Below are positions 26,661-34,861 of a stretch of DNA of 64,000 bases, piece by piece. The notes beneath the pieces were generated by a model that ran no database searches, had not been told where the DNA came from, and saw only the letters and a program-made list of their open reading frames with translations. The translations under genes were made by a program, and so were the position numbers. Source of the stretch: Methylomonas fluvii (GTDB lineage Bacteria > Pseudomonadota > Gammaproteobacteria > Methylococcales > Methylomonadaceae); contig NZ_JACXST010000001.1 of assembly GCF_014850975.1 (NCBI RefSeq), positions 868,001 through 932,000 on the forward strand, in the 5' to 3' direction. Position 1 is the stretch's first letter; every line of letters starts with the position of its first letter.

Positions 26661-27599
26661 TTAGTTAAGAAGGCTATTAGAACGGATTTGCAGTTCCCGG
26701 AGTTGCATCAATACATAAAGCGATTGCAGGCAAGGACAGTCTACACCGTGCCGCTGGGCGGCGCGCACCGCATTGCCGAGAATAGCCTCGGTTTCCATCG
26801 TATGGCCGCGTTCGAAATCCAGCAGCATGCTGGTTTTATAGGGCGGCATATCACGGGTCAGGGCAATATGAGCTTCGACAATATCGGCCGGGAGCGCATG
26901 GCCGCAAGCCTCGGCAATACTACAGACTTCCTGCATGACGCGGCGCACAAAATTTTCCTGATTCTGCAATATTGCCTGAGTTGCCAAGCCACCGGACAGC
27001 ACCGACAGCGGGTTGAACGGCGCATTCCACACGCACTTTTGCCAGCGGCTGGCGACAATATCTTCACTAATCACGCATTCGATACCGGCTTGTAGGAACA
27101 AATCACGCAAATGCGATGTTTTAGGTTCGTGGCTATCTGACAGATTACCCAGAATCAACTTGCCGTAAGCCAAGTGGCTAATCTCGCCGGGAGCCAGGCG
27201 GTTACAGCAGATAAATGCCAAGCCGCTGATTAACAGGTTGTCCGGGAAAGCTTGTTGCAGCTCCTCTTCAATCTCGACACCGTTTTGGATCAGCACAATT
27301 GCGGTTTGCGGAGCGACTGCATCGCGAATCAGCGCAACTCGATCAATGTCCGGGGTGACTTTGCTGCATAAAATCAGGTAATCGGCTTGACCATCGTAGT
27401 CGGCGGCATCGCGCAATACCTGGTCAGGCATGAATTGCCAGCAGCCCAAGGCATGGCTTTTTATACGGTAACCCTGCTGTTTGACGATGTGATAATCGGA
27501 GCGGCACACCACTGAGACCTCCGCACCAGCCTTGGCCAGCAGGCCTCCGTAAAAGCCGCCGATAGCGCCGGCTCCCACGATCAATACCTTGCTACTCAT
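26661..27599 (-). CDS. panE: 2-dehydropantoate 2-reductase
   Basis: 312-residue NADPH-dependent ketopantoate reductase of the pantothenate and coenzyme A pathway, also called ApbA. The N-terminal Rossmann motif is VLIVGAGAIGGFYGGLLAKAG (GxGxxG at about residues 8-13), the substrate-side lysine lies in the WQKCVWNAPFNPLSVLSGG segment (about 188-206), and the C-terminal part contains PPYKTSMLLDFERGHTMETE with the conserved Ser and Glu of the family. The start overlaps the stop of hda (ATGA). The genomic link to hda is not functional in any obvious way and probably only reflects shared transcription. Confidence 0.92.
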   Translation of the reverse strand: MSSKVLIVGAGAIGGFYGGLLAKAGAEVSVVCRSDYHIVKQQGYRIKSHALGCWQFMPDQVLRDAADYDGQADYLILCSKVTPDIDRVALIRDAVAPQTAIVLIQNGVEIEEELQQAFPDNLLISGLAFICCNRLAPGEISHLAYGKLILGNLSDSHEPKTSHLRDLFLQAGIECVISEDIVASRWQKCVWNAPFNPLSVLSGGLATQAILQNQENFVRRVMQEVCSIAEACGHALPADIVEAHIALTRDMPPYKTSMLLDFERGHTMETEAILGNAVRAAQRHGVDCPCLQSLYVLMQLRELQIRSNSLLN

Positions 27600-28288
27600 G
27601 TTTCCTCAGCCAGAATCTGCTTTAAAAACGGAATGGTTAATTTGCGTTGCGCGGCCAAGGTGGCGCGGTCGATTTTTTCCAGCAGAAGCCATAGCGCGGC
27701 TAAATCGTGAACATAATGATTCAACAAAAATCGCCCCACTGCCGGCGGAATGTCGAATCCCAAAAAATGGGCTTTATAAGTCAGCGCCTCGATTAACTGA
27801 TCGTCGCGCAAAGGCTGGATTTTTAAGGTCAGCCCCCAAGCCATTCGGGTTTTCAGGTCGGGTAAATCAAAGCCTAAAAACTTTGGCGGGCAATCGGCGG
27901 CCAGCAGCAATTTATGATTGTTCTGCCGATGCGTATTATAAAAAGCAAACAGCGCGTGTTCCCAGTCGAGGTGGCCGGCCAGTGCTTGCATATTGTCGAA
28001 ACAGACCAATTCCAGGTCTTCCAGGCCGTCCAGCAAGGTCGGTGCCGGCAAATGGTCGGCATCAAAAGCCATATAGAACGGGTCTTTACCCGCTAGCTTG
28101 GCTTGCTGACAACAGGCCTGCAACAAGTGGCTTTTCCCGCTGCCGGCATCGCCCCAGATAAAAATCTGCTGTTCCTGGCCGTTTTCTGCCAGGGCCTGCA
28201 ACTGCGTGACGATTTCAGCGTTATTGCCGGGAAAAAAACTGGCAAAGGTCTGATCGTTCTGAAACTCGAATTGTAACGGGACTTGCAT
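27596..28288 (-). CDS. hda: DnaA regulatory inactivator Hda
   Basis: 230-residue AAA+ protein. With the beta clamp it stimulates ATP hydrolysis by DnaA and so prevents extra rounds of replication initiation. I place the start at the ATG that gives MQVPLQFEFQNDQTFASFFPG, which aligns with Hda and holds the N-terminal clamp-binding motif QVPLQFEF. A longer frame from an upstream start would overlap the DUF2069 gene. Walker A is WGDAGSGKSHLLQA, Walker B is LVCFDN, and the sensor region follows. It starts 11 bases after the DUF2069 gene, the usual neighbour in this class. Confidence 0.93.
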   Translation of the reverse strand: MQVPLQFEFQNDQTFASFFPGNNAEIVTQLQALAENGQEQQIFIWGDAGSGKSHLLQACCQQAKLAGKDPFYMAFDADHLPAPTLLDGLEDLELVCFDNMQALAGHLDWEHALFAFYNTHRQNNHKLLLAADCPPKFLGFDLPDLKTRMAWGLTLKIQPLRDDQLIEALTYKAHFLGFDIPPAVGRFLLNHYVHDLAALWLLLEKIDRATLAAQRKLTIPFLKQILAEET

Positions 28289-28299
28289 GCCGCTGGTGC

Positions 28300-28644
28300 T
28301 CAGGCTTTTTCCGCTTTGTAGACATACAGGCCGGCGCCGAAGCACAGCAGCAGGCTGAATAGCACTTCCAGTAGCGCATACGGTCGTTCGATTTGATTGA
28401 CATAGGCTTCAGCGGCGCCATGCGCGAAATACGGTAGGCTCAAATAACACATCCAGGTGCAGCTTTTCAGGTTGCGGTTTAATAAGCCTTTAAACGGCAG
28501 CAATAGCGGTCCGACCGAGATTAACAACATTAATGCTGTTGGCAACTTGTTCGATGGTGACAATAACGTATGCCAAGCCATCATTAACAAAAACAGGCCG
28601 AAGAAGCCCACCAAGGCCGCGTAATAGTAATAGATTCGTTGCAT
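28300..28644 (-). CDS. DUF2069 family membrane protein
   Basis: 114-residue inner membrane protein with about four predicted helices: YYYAALVGFFGLFLLMMAW, ALMLLISVGPLLLPFKGLL, CTWMCYLSLPYFAHGAAEAY and LLEVLFSLLLCFGAGLYVY. The SLPYFAHGAxEAY segment is characteristic of DUF2069. The family is usually found upstream of hda in Gammaproteobacteria, and that is the case here. No function is known. Confidence 0.88.
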   Translation of the reverse strand: MQRIYYYYAALVGFFGLFLLMMAWHTLLSPSNKLPTALMLLISVGPLLLPFKGLLNRNLKSCTWMCYLSLPYFAHGAAEAYVNQIERPYALLEVLFSLLLCFGAGLYVYKAEKA

Positions 28645-28749
28645 GAGAGCGGCAAATGGCCAGAGTGATAGAGTTAAGCTGATCTATTATCACAAAGTCT
28701 CTGCAATAATGCAGTGTCGCTCGCTTTTTAACCCACAAAGGAGATAGTC

Positions 28750-29316
28750 ATGATTCGAAAACTTTGCTCCATAACCGCTGCCAGCCTGTTGAGTTTTAGC
28801 GTGTTGGCCGCCGATAGTTATACCATCGATAGCCATCACACCTTCCCCAGCTTTGAAATCAGCCATTTGGGTTTTTCCACGCAACGCGGCCGTTTTAACG
28901 AAACCAGTGGCAAAGTGACGCTGGATACCGCAGCGGGTAAAGGCAGCATCGATATCAGCGTCAACACCGCGTCTATTAGTACCGGTTTGAAGGAGTTGGA
29001 AGAGCATTTGCGCGGCAAGGAGTTTTTCGATAGCGGTCAATATCCGCTGATGACCTTTAAATCTGACACGCTCAGTTTTCAAGGCGAAAAACTGGTCGGT
29101 GCCGATGGCATTTTGACCTTACACGGCATCAGCAAGCCCGTGCATTTGGACGTCGAGCACTTTTACTGCGGGATGAATGTCATCAGATTAAAGTACACCT
29201 GTGGCGCCGATGCGGTGGGCACGATAAAACGCTCGGAGTTTGGTATCGATAAATATGTGCCGGCAGTGGGCGATGAAGTCAAGGTGCTCATCCAGGTTGA
29301 AGCCGTTAAGGATTAA
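28750..29316 (+). CDS. YceI family periplasmic protein
   Basis: 188-residue secreted protein with a signal peptide (SITAASLLSFSVLA) and the YceI lipocalin-like barrel that binds isoprenoid or amphiphilic ligands in homologues. Conserved pieces are YTIDSHHTFPSFEISHLGFS, GKVTLD, DISVNTASISTG, FFDSGQYPLMTFKSD and LTLHGISKPVHLDVE. Two cysteines (HFYCGMN and YTCGAD) could form a disulfide. It is made from its own promoter, divergent from the DUF2069-hda-panE operon, with a Shine-Dalgarno AAAGGAGAT before the ATG. Its physiological ligand is unknown. Confidence 0.92.
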   Translation: MIRKLCSITAASLLSFSVLAADSYTIDSHHTFPSFEISHLGFSTQRGRFNETSGKVTLDTAAGKGSIDISVNTASISTGLKELEEHLRGKEFFDSGQYPLMTFKSDTLSFQGEKLVGADGILTLHGISKPVHLDVEHFYCGMNVIRLKYTCGADAVGTIKRSEFGIDKYVPAVGDEVKVLIQVEAVKD

Positions 29317-29402
29317 GTTGCCAAGTGGTTTGAGCTATGCGGAAACAACTCTTTACCAATGTGCCGAACAGTGCGCTTTAAACCCTCGGTCGGATACGGG
29401 AG

Positions 29403-29852
29403 ATGGAAGTGGAAATAAGCCTGGCCGGCGTTGCCGACATCCCGGCGCTTTGCCATCTGCTAAGCGAACTATTTACTCAAGAAGCAGAGTTTCAGCCTGA
29501 TTATGCCGCTCAGCATCGGGGCTTGACGCGCATCATCGCCGACCCAAATGTCGGTCATATCCTGGTGGCGCGGCATGACAGCCAAGTTGTCGGTATGGTT
29601 AATCTGCTTTACACAGTTTCCACCGCGCTGGGCGAACGGGTGGCCTGGCTGGAAGATATGGTCGTGCCAAGCGAGGTTCGCGGCCTAGGCGTTGGTAGCC
29701 GGTTGTTGGAACACGCGGTGGCGTTTGCCCGGCAAAATGGCTGTCGCCGGCTCAGCTTGTTGACCGACGCCGATAATCTGCATGCTCAGCGCTTTTACCA
29801 AAGACAGGGCTTCAGCGCGTCTCAGATGCTGCCCATGCGCTTGGTTTTTTGA
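29403..29852 (+). CDS. GNAT family N-acetyltransferase
   Basis: 149-residue (or 147) acyl-CoA transferase. Acetyl-CoA binding motif A is visible as LEDMVVPSEVRGLGVGSRLLEHA (with RGLGVG as the pyrophosphate loop) and motif B as NLHAQRFYQRQGF. The substrate is unknown, and small GNATs of this type modify amines or protein N-termini. The start is uncertain: the ATG directly abuts the GGGAG box, which is too close, while a GTG six bases further in (29409) would have ideal spacing. It stands alone between yceI and the receptor block. Confidence 0.85.
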   Translation: MEVEISLAGVADIPALCHLLSELFTQEAEFQPDYAAQHRGLTRIIADPNVGHILVARHDSQVVGMVNLLYTVSTALGERVAWLEDMVVPSEVRGLGVGSRLLEHAVAFARQNGCRRLSLLTDADNLHAQRFYQRQGFSASQMLPMRLVF

Positions 29853-30086
29853 ATAAGAGTGCCGCATTGCGCAAAAATGGCCCGCTTTAGTGGTCGAGGG
29901 CAAAGTGCGGATGGGCAATGATGTTTATCCAGTAGTATGCCTGAGTTGCAGAAAAACGGCTGGCGACGATGTTTTTTCCATGTCGCCGGTGATCATCAAC
30001 GAAGTGTTGCCTGCCCTGCTCAACAAATCGCCCCATTTGTCGCCTATTGCTAACCCGGCCCTCAGCCCGAGCGGTTTGGGGCGGTC

Positions 30087-30139
30087 GATGCCCGGATTTC
30101 CCATTCATCCTTAGAATCTCAACACGAACGGGAAAATCC
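30087..30139. repeat. Repeat A, copy 1, downstream of receptor 1
   Basis: About 53 bases beginning GATGCCCGGA and ending AACGGGAAAATCC, similar (about 80% by eye) to the stretch at 34791-34843 that sits at the same distance behind receptor 2. On the minus strand it can fold into a hairpin of the GGATTTTCCC / GGGAAATCC kind, so it may be the receptor terminator. Confidence 0.65.
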
Positions 30140-30143
30140 GCTT

Positions 30144-32501
30144 TTAGAACTCGTATTTCAAGGAACCCAATACGCTGATGGGTGAGCCGGGAATGCTGGT
30201 GTTGCGTCCGCCCGACGTATTTGCGTAGTAATCCTTGTCCAAAACATTATTGATGTTCAGTTGCAAAGTAAGCTTGTGTTGACCAATGCGAGGGCTATAC
30301 GCCGCCATCGCATCCACGCGAGCGTAGCCGGGCAATGAGCAGGTATTGGCGGTGTCGCATGGCCGGCTACCAACGGCTACAGCACCTAAGCCCGCTTTAA
30401 AGGTATCGGTAAACTGCCAGGTGCCCCACAGGCTGCCCTGGTGCTCGGGTACATTCTCCAACCGGTTGCCCCTCAGCCCGCTGAAGCTTTGCACATAGTT
30501 GACCTGGGTATAGGCATACGTCCCCAATAAATGCAGTTGCTCGGTAATTTGCCCGGCCAGATCCAATTCAATACCTTTACTGCGGATTTTTCCGGCCAGA
30601 ATCTGGTAGTCGGGATTGGCTTCGTTAGGGTCGTCGGTTAGCAGATTGCTCTTGGTTAAATGAAAAAACGCCAGGGTCGATGAAAAGCGCTTGTCATGCG
30701 ACTCAGTCTTCAGGCCGATTTCATATTGCTTACCTATCTGCGGCGCAAAACTGGTGCCGCCAACGCTCACGCCATTGTTGCCGCTGAAAGATTTAGTGTA
30801 ACTGCCGTAAATCGACAGCCAATCCTGGACTTGGTAAAGAATACCGGCTCTCGGGCTAAATGCGTTGTCTTCCCGCTCTATCCGTCCGGCTTTGGCCGCA
30901 TCCAGGGACGCAGTCGAGGCAATGGCACCCGTGGTGACGTTGTCGTAACGACCGCCCAACATAATGTGCAACTTATCAAATAACGTTATCTGGTCCTGGA
31001 CGTATGCGCCCACCCACGATTCTTCGCGATAAAAGAATCTGTTGTAGGTCGATAAGGCGGCAAAATTTACTTGCCCATAAACCGGATTATATATGTCGAT
31101 AGACGCAGCCGAGCCATTTGCCGATGGCGCCTCGGTCGTGGCGTGAAAGCCATCGACGCCAACCAACAGATTGTGCTTGCTGCCCAGCAGTTCGAATTTA
31201 CCGTTCAAATCAATATTACCGGAATGTGTTCTTACATCTTGTACGCCCACGGAGGCGGAACGATTCAGAATGCGGTTGTTAGCCTGTAAGCCACCGTTGA
31301 AAATGGCCGGACCGCTTAGCGACCAATCCTTAAACAGATAACGCTGAGTAATTTTCCAATCGTCGTTAAAGCGGTAAGTCCAGTCGTAACCCACCAGGGT
31401 ACTTTCCACGGTTTGGCGCTGAAAGCCATCTTTTAGACTGCGGTCGAAGGGAATGGCTGCCGGGCGGTTGCCAATCGCGGGAATGCCGAAATCCGCGTTA
31501 AAGTTGTCATGCTTGTACTCCAGCTCGAGATTAGTTTCGAACTTTTCATTCGGCCGCCAGGTAACGACCGGCGCCACAAACACTCGTTCGTTGCCGACAA
31601 AATCCCTGAACGACTGATTATCCGTGTAAGAGCCATTGAATCGATAGAGCAGCGTCTTGTTGTCGTCCAGCGGCCCGGTGGCATCGATCAAGGTGCGGTA
31701 TTGGTCGTAAGAGCCGAACTGTTGTTGCAGAGAATAGTAAGCAGTATCCAGCGGTTTTTTGGTCACATAATTCACTAAGCCGCCTGGTTCGATTCGGCCG
31801 TACAGTACCGCCGCCGGCCCCTTAAGAATCTCCACCTGCTCAATATTGGCGATGTCGTAAATATCCTGGCGGTTGAACAGGCCGTTTCGATACGCATCGC
31901 CAAAGCCGGAGCCGGCCAAGCCGCGGATGATAAAGTTGTCGTACAGAAATCCGCCGCCGGTTCGGCCGAGTACGCCGCTGACATGGCCGTTGACCGCATC
32001 GGGCAGTGTCATCGATTGTTTGTCCGCCAACACGGCTTTGGGAATTACCTGTATGGAAACCGGCGTTTCCATGATCGGAGTATCGGTCTTGGTGGCGGTC
32101 GTGGCGTTGGGGCGGTTGTAATCGGTATTGTAGGGATCGGTGGCGTCGTAAATCGTCTGACCGATAACATTCACCGGTTGTAACATTGTCGCGTCCTTGC
32201 CCGCCGCCTTGATCGATACCGAACCGTCGCCGGCAATCGCAAAACTCAGGCCGCTGGCGGATAACAGCCTGCTCAGAGCCTCGTTTAGTGTCATTGTGCC
32301 TCGTAACGCCGATCCATTGCGGCCGGCCACGCTATCGTGAGCGTAAAAAATTTGTACGCCGGATTGCGCCGCCAGTTTTGGCAACGCCGCCGCCAATTCC
32401 TGGGCCGGGATGTCAAAGCTGTAGGTGGTTTCGGTAGCCCGCACTTCGCAGGCTGAGGCCAACAAGGCGCCGAACAATAGCGGTTGTGTTAAAAACTTCA
32501 T
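30144..32501 (-). CDS. STN-domain TonB-dependent siderophore receptor 1
   Basis: 785-residue outer membrane receptor of the FecA/FpvA signalling class. Signal peptide 1-22. The periplasmic STN signalling domain follows (about 26-98, YSFDIPAQELAAALPKLAAQ), then a TonB-box-like LQPVNVIG, and a plug with TKTDTPIMETPVSIQVIPKA, RNGLFNRQDIYDIANIEQVE and ILKGPAAVLYGRIEPGG. The barrel ends in ISVLGSLKYEF. It imports a ferric siderophore with TonB energy and signals to FecR. Last gene of cassette 1. Plug and barrel are very close to receptor 2, but the STN domains differ clearly. Confidence 0.93.
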   Translation of the reverse strand: MKFLTQPLLFGALLASACEVRATETTYSFDIPAQELAAALPKLAAQSGVQIFYAHDSVAGRNGSALRGTMTLNEALSRLLSASGLSFAIAGDGSVSIKAAGKDATMLQPVNVIGQTIYDATDPYNTDYNRPNATTATKTDTPIMETPVSIQVIPKAVLADKQSMTLPDAVNGHVSGVLGRTGGGFLYDNFIIRGLAGSGFGDAYRNGLFNRQDIYDIANIEQVEILKGPAAVLYGRIEPGGLVNYVTKKPLDTAYYSLQQQFGSYDQYRTLIDATGPLDDNKTLLYRFNGSYTDNQSFRDFVGNERVFVAPVVTWRPNEKFETNLELEYKHDNFNADFGIPAIGNRPAAIPFDRSLKDGFQRQTVESTLVGYDWTYRFNDDWKITQRYLFKDWSLSGPAIFNGGLQANNRILNRSASVGVQDVRTHSGNIDLNGKFELLGSKHNLLVGVDGFHATTEAPSANGSAASIDIYNPVYGQVNFAALSTYNRFFYREESWVGAYVQDQITLFDKLHIMLGGRYDNVTTGAIASTASLDAAKAGRIEREDNAFSPRAGILYQVQDWLSIYGSYTKSFSGNNGVSVGGTSFAPQIGKQYEIGLKTESHDKRFSSTLAFFHLTKSNLLTDDPNEANPDYQILAGKIRSKGIELDLAGQITEQLHLLGTYAYTQVNYVQSFSGLRGNRLENVPEHQGSLWGTWQFTDTFKAGLGAVAVGSRPCDTANTCSLPGYARVDAMAAYSPRIGQHKLTLQLNINNVLDKDYYANTSGGRNTSIPGSPISVLGSLKYEF

Positions 32502-32604
32502 CCATCTTCTCCTTTTGCTGGGGTTTCCAGAATGAAACGCACCAAGCCGAAAAAGACGCCAAAAATTATGGGAGGGGAATAAACGCTGTGCGGTCTTGGC
32601 GGCC

Positions 32605-33561
32605 TCAGCGTGCGGCCAATATCGCCTGTCCCGGCGAAGTCCGCTGAATATCGACCGGCAGAGTCATCGCGATCACATTTAGCGCGCTATCAATATTGCC
32701 AATGTGGAAGGTGCCGCTGACTTTTAGTTTGGCTAGGTTTGGGTCGGCCAAGGTCAGGCGGATATTGTGAAAGCGTTCCAGCTCGCTTAATACTTCATCC
32801 AACCGCCGGTTTTCGAACACCAGTTGGCCGCGCAGCCAAGCTGTAATGGTGGCCGGTTTGTCTTGGCTTTCCAGAAAGTCGCCGCGCTGATCGTAAGCGA
32901 GTACTTGATTGGCGCTGATTTCCCGGCTGCCGGTCGTTACAATCTTTACCGCGCCTTCCAGCACCGCGACAGCTACCTGCTGGTTTTGCAAGCGCACGTC
33001 GAACTTGGTGCCAATATCAACGATACTGCCATGGCCGGCCTGCACCTCAAACGGCTGTTGCGGGTTATGCGCCACGCTGAAAAACGCCTCGCCCTTGATC
33101 AGTTCAACCGAGCGTCGCCAACGGTTGACCCGCAGTGTCAGCTCGGTATCGCCGCTTAGTTCCAAACGCGAGCCGTCGGCCAGATGTACGGTTTGGCGGC
33201 TGCCGCGCTCGGTCACATAGTGGCTAGGGTAGCCGTACCAGCCGTATTCCGAAAAAGTGGCAATGCCCAAGCCCAATAGCAGCGAAGCGGCTAATGCCAG
33301 CTCGCTAAGCCGGCGCATTACTTTTTGGGGTGCCCGGTAGCTCAGCGCTTGCCGACGCACCGGAAAGTCCCGGCCCTTATAGCTATCCAGTTTGTTCCAA
33401 CGGCTGGCCAACTGCTGATAAATGCGTCGCCGGTCTTCGCCCTGCGCCAGCCACTCTGCGAAGGCCTGGCGATCTGCGGGTGTGCAGGCAGCCGAATCCA
33501 ACCGCAGAATCCACTCTATGGCTTGTTGCTGCAGAACGGTTGAGGTCTCGATGTTGGGCAT
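32605..33561 (-). CDS. FecR-type anti-sigma regulator 1
   Basis: 318-residue single-pass membrane regulator. The cytoplasmic N-terminal domain (about residues 10-75, QAIEWILRLDSAACTPADRQAFAEW) binds the sigma factor. One helix (about 87-105, LSELALAASLLLGLGIATF) crosses the membrane. The periplasmic FecR domain holds SIVDIGTKFDVRLQ, and a C-terminal DUF4974-like end (LERFHNIRLTLADPNLAKLKVSG) receives the signal from the receptor STN domain. It lies 110 bases after its sigma gene and 103 bases before receptor 1, all on one strand. Confidence 0.92.
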   Translation of the reverse strand: MPNIETSTVLQQQAIEWILRLDSAACTPADRQAFAEWLAQGEDRRRIYQQLASRWNKLDSYKGRDFPVRRQALSYRAPQKVMRRLSELALAASLLLGLGIATFSEYGWYGYPSHYVTERGSRQTVHLADGSRLELSGDTELTLRVNRWRRSVELIKGEAFFSVAHNPQQPFEVQAGHGSIVDIGTKFDVRLQNQQVAVAVLEGAVKIVTTGSREISANQVLAYDQRGDFLESQDKPATITAWLRGQLVFENRRLDEVLSELERFHNIRLTLADPNLAKLKVSGTFHIGNIDSALNVIAMTLPVDIQRTSPGQAILAAR

Positions 33562-33671
33562 GTTAAACAGAGGACATTAGGTTGCGCTTGGCGAGCATTA
33601 TCACGTAGCCGCCCAACATTTAAAATCCGGCAAATGAGACGGTGAGAAAAACCGCTGCGCCGGCCATGGGC

Positions 33672-34193
33672 TTAATCATCAAGCGAGGCGAAGCGCAGCA
33701 GAACGTGTTGCGCGGCGATACCGAGCAACCGCACGGAATTACGTTCGGAAACGCCCAGTCGCCGGCCAATTTCCTTGTGTGACAATCCTTCCAGCCGGTA
33801 AAGCACGAAGACGTTGCGTGTTGCCTCCGGTAATTCCTGCAAAATGCCATTTAAGGCATGCAACTCCTGTTCCGAGGCTAATCTATCTTCCGGTAGTGGC
33901 TCGGGAGTCGGTATGTCATGCAATGCCTGATCGTCGTTGTTTTCGGCATGAAAACGGTCGCGGACGTTTTGGCGGCGGTGTTGATCGACGCTGAGATTGG
34001 CGATTGTTCGATATAGAAAGGCCCTGGCATTGTCGATTGATTCCGGTTCGGGATGTTGCATCAGCCGCAAATAAGCTTCCTGTACCAAATCCTCGGCAAA
34101 CTCATTGCCGCCACGCAGGCCGGCAAACGTTCTGAGCTCATGGCTATGCCGCTGAAATAGCCGATCAAACAGCGATGGTTTGGATTTTGGCAC
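33672..34193 (-). CDS. FecI-type ECF sigma factor 1
   Basis: About 173-residue ECF sigma factor. I choose a GTG start that gives VPKSKPSLFDRLFQRHSHEL because it aligns with the MPKDLSGFLHTLFLQHAHE start of sigma factor 2. The open frame reaches further up (to 34289) but that part has no homology. Region 2 contains FAEDLVQEAYLRLMQHPEP and ARAFLYRTIANLSVDQHRR. Region 4 contains LPEATRNVFVLYRLEGLSHKEIGRRLGVSE. It would direct RNA polymerase to the promoter of its receptor after release by FecR. No clear Shine-Dalgarno is seen. Confidence 0.9.
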   Translation of the reverse strand: MPKSKPSLFDRLFQRHSHELRTFAGLRGGNEFAEDLVQEAYLRLMQHPEPESIDNARAFLYRTIANLSVDQHRRQNVRDRFHAENNDDQALHDIPTPEPLPEDRLASEQELHALNGILQELPEATRNVFVLYRLEGLSHKEIGRRLGVSERNSVRLLGIAAQHVLLRFASLDD

Positions 34194-34861
34194 TACGAGA
34201 CCCGATGTTAAAAAGTTAACGGCCAGACAAATTACAAATCTCCGTTTGGCCAGCTCCGGCCTACGTTGATCGAATGCAAGCACCCGCAAAAATTATTCCA
34301 TCTGCTCAATTGAAGGCTGCCGGGCAGGTTTAGTGCGCTTTTAAATGCTTTTAAAACAATGGACTGTCTGTGTGATGAGGAGGATAGGCTGGCTTGGCTG
34401 GCGGGAAATCTGGCGGATCCGGATAGGTCAAATCACGCAAAATGGCATGCTAATGCGCCAAAACACGCAATCAATTTGGCGGTGATGGCTTGAGCGCTGT
34501 GAGAATGCGGTCTGTTATGAGACGGTGGACGGATTTTGCAAGGCTATGCCTGCGTCATGGCTTGAAAGTTAGGCAAGGCCAAACGGTTACCGCCTCAACT
34601 ATAACCGCGCCAACACCTTGTCCGTCCGGATCGATACCATGACCCGTTGGCCCTGTTGCTATATTGAATGCTGGTGATCGGTCGGATGGGTTTTTGAGAA
34701 TCCATCGGTGCTCGGCTTGCATGGAAGCCGGAGGGAGCGCAACGCAGCAGCACTTGCCGAGCGCTCAGTCGAAGCATGGAGGATTTGGGGGATGCCCGGA
34801 GTTTTCCGTCCATCCTTCCAATCTCAGGACGAACGGGAAAATCCTTATCCTTAGCAACTGC
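34194..34861. other. 668-bp gap between cassette 1 and receptor 2
   Basis: No convincing gene. The right end (34791-34843) is copy 2 of repeat A. The rest must hold the cassette 1 promoter and otherwise looks like decayed sequence. Short open frames on both strands show no recognisable domain. No T-run terminator was seen. Confidence 0.5.
34791..34843. repeat. Repeat A, copy 2, downstream of receptor 2
   Basis: Second copy of the stretch described at 30087. It keeps AATCTCA and ACGAACGGGAAAATCC, and its two arms differ from copy 1 in a way that still allows pairing (CGTCC with GGACG on the minus strand). This suggests conserved RNA structure, possibly a terminator. Confidence 0.6.
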
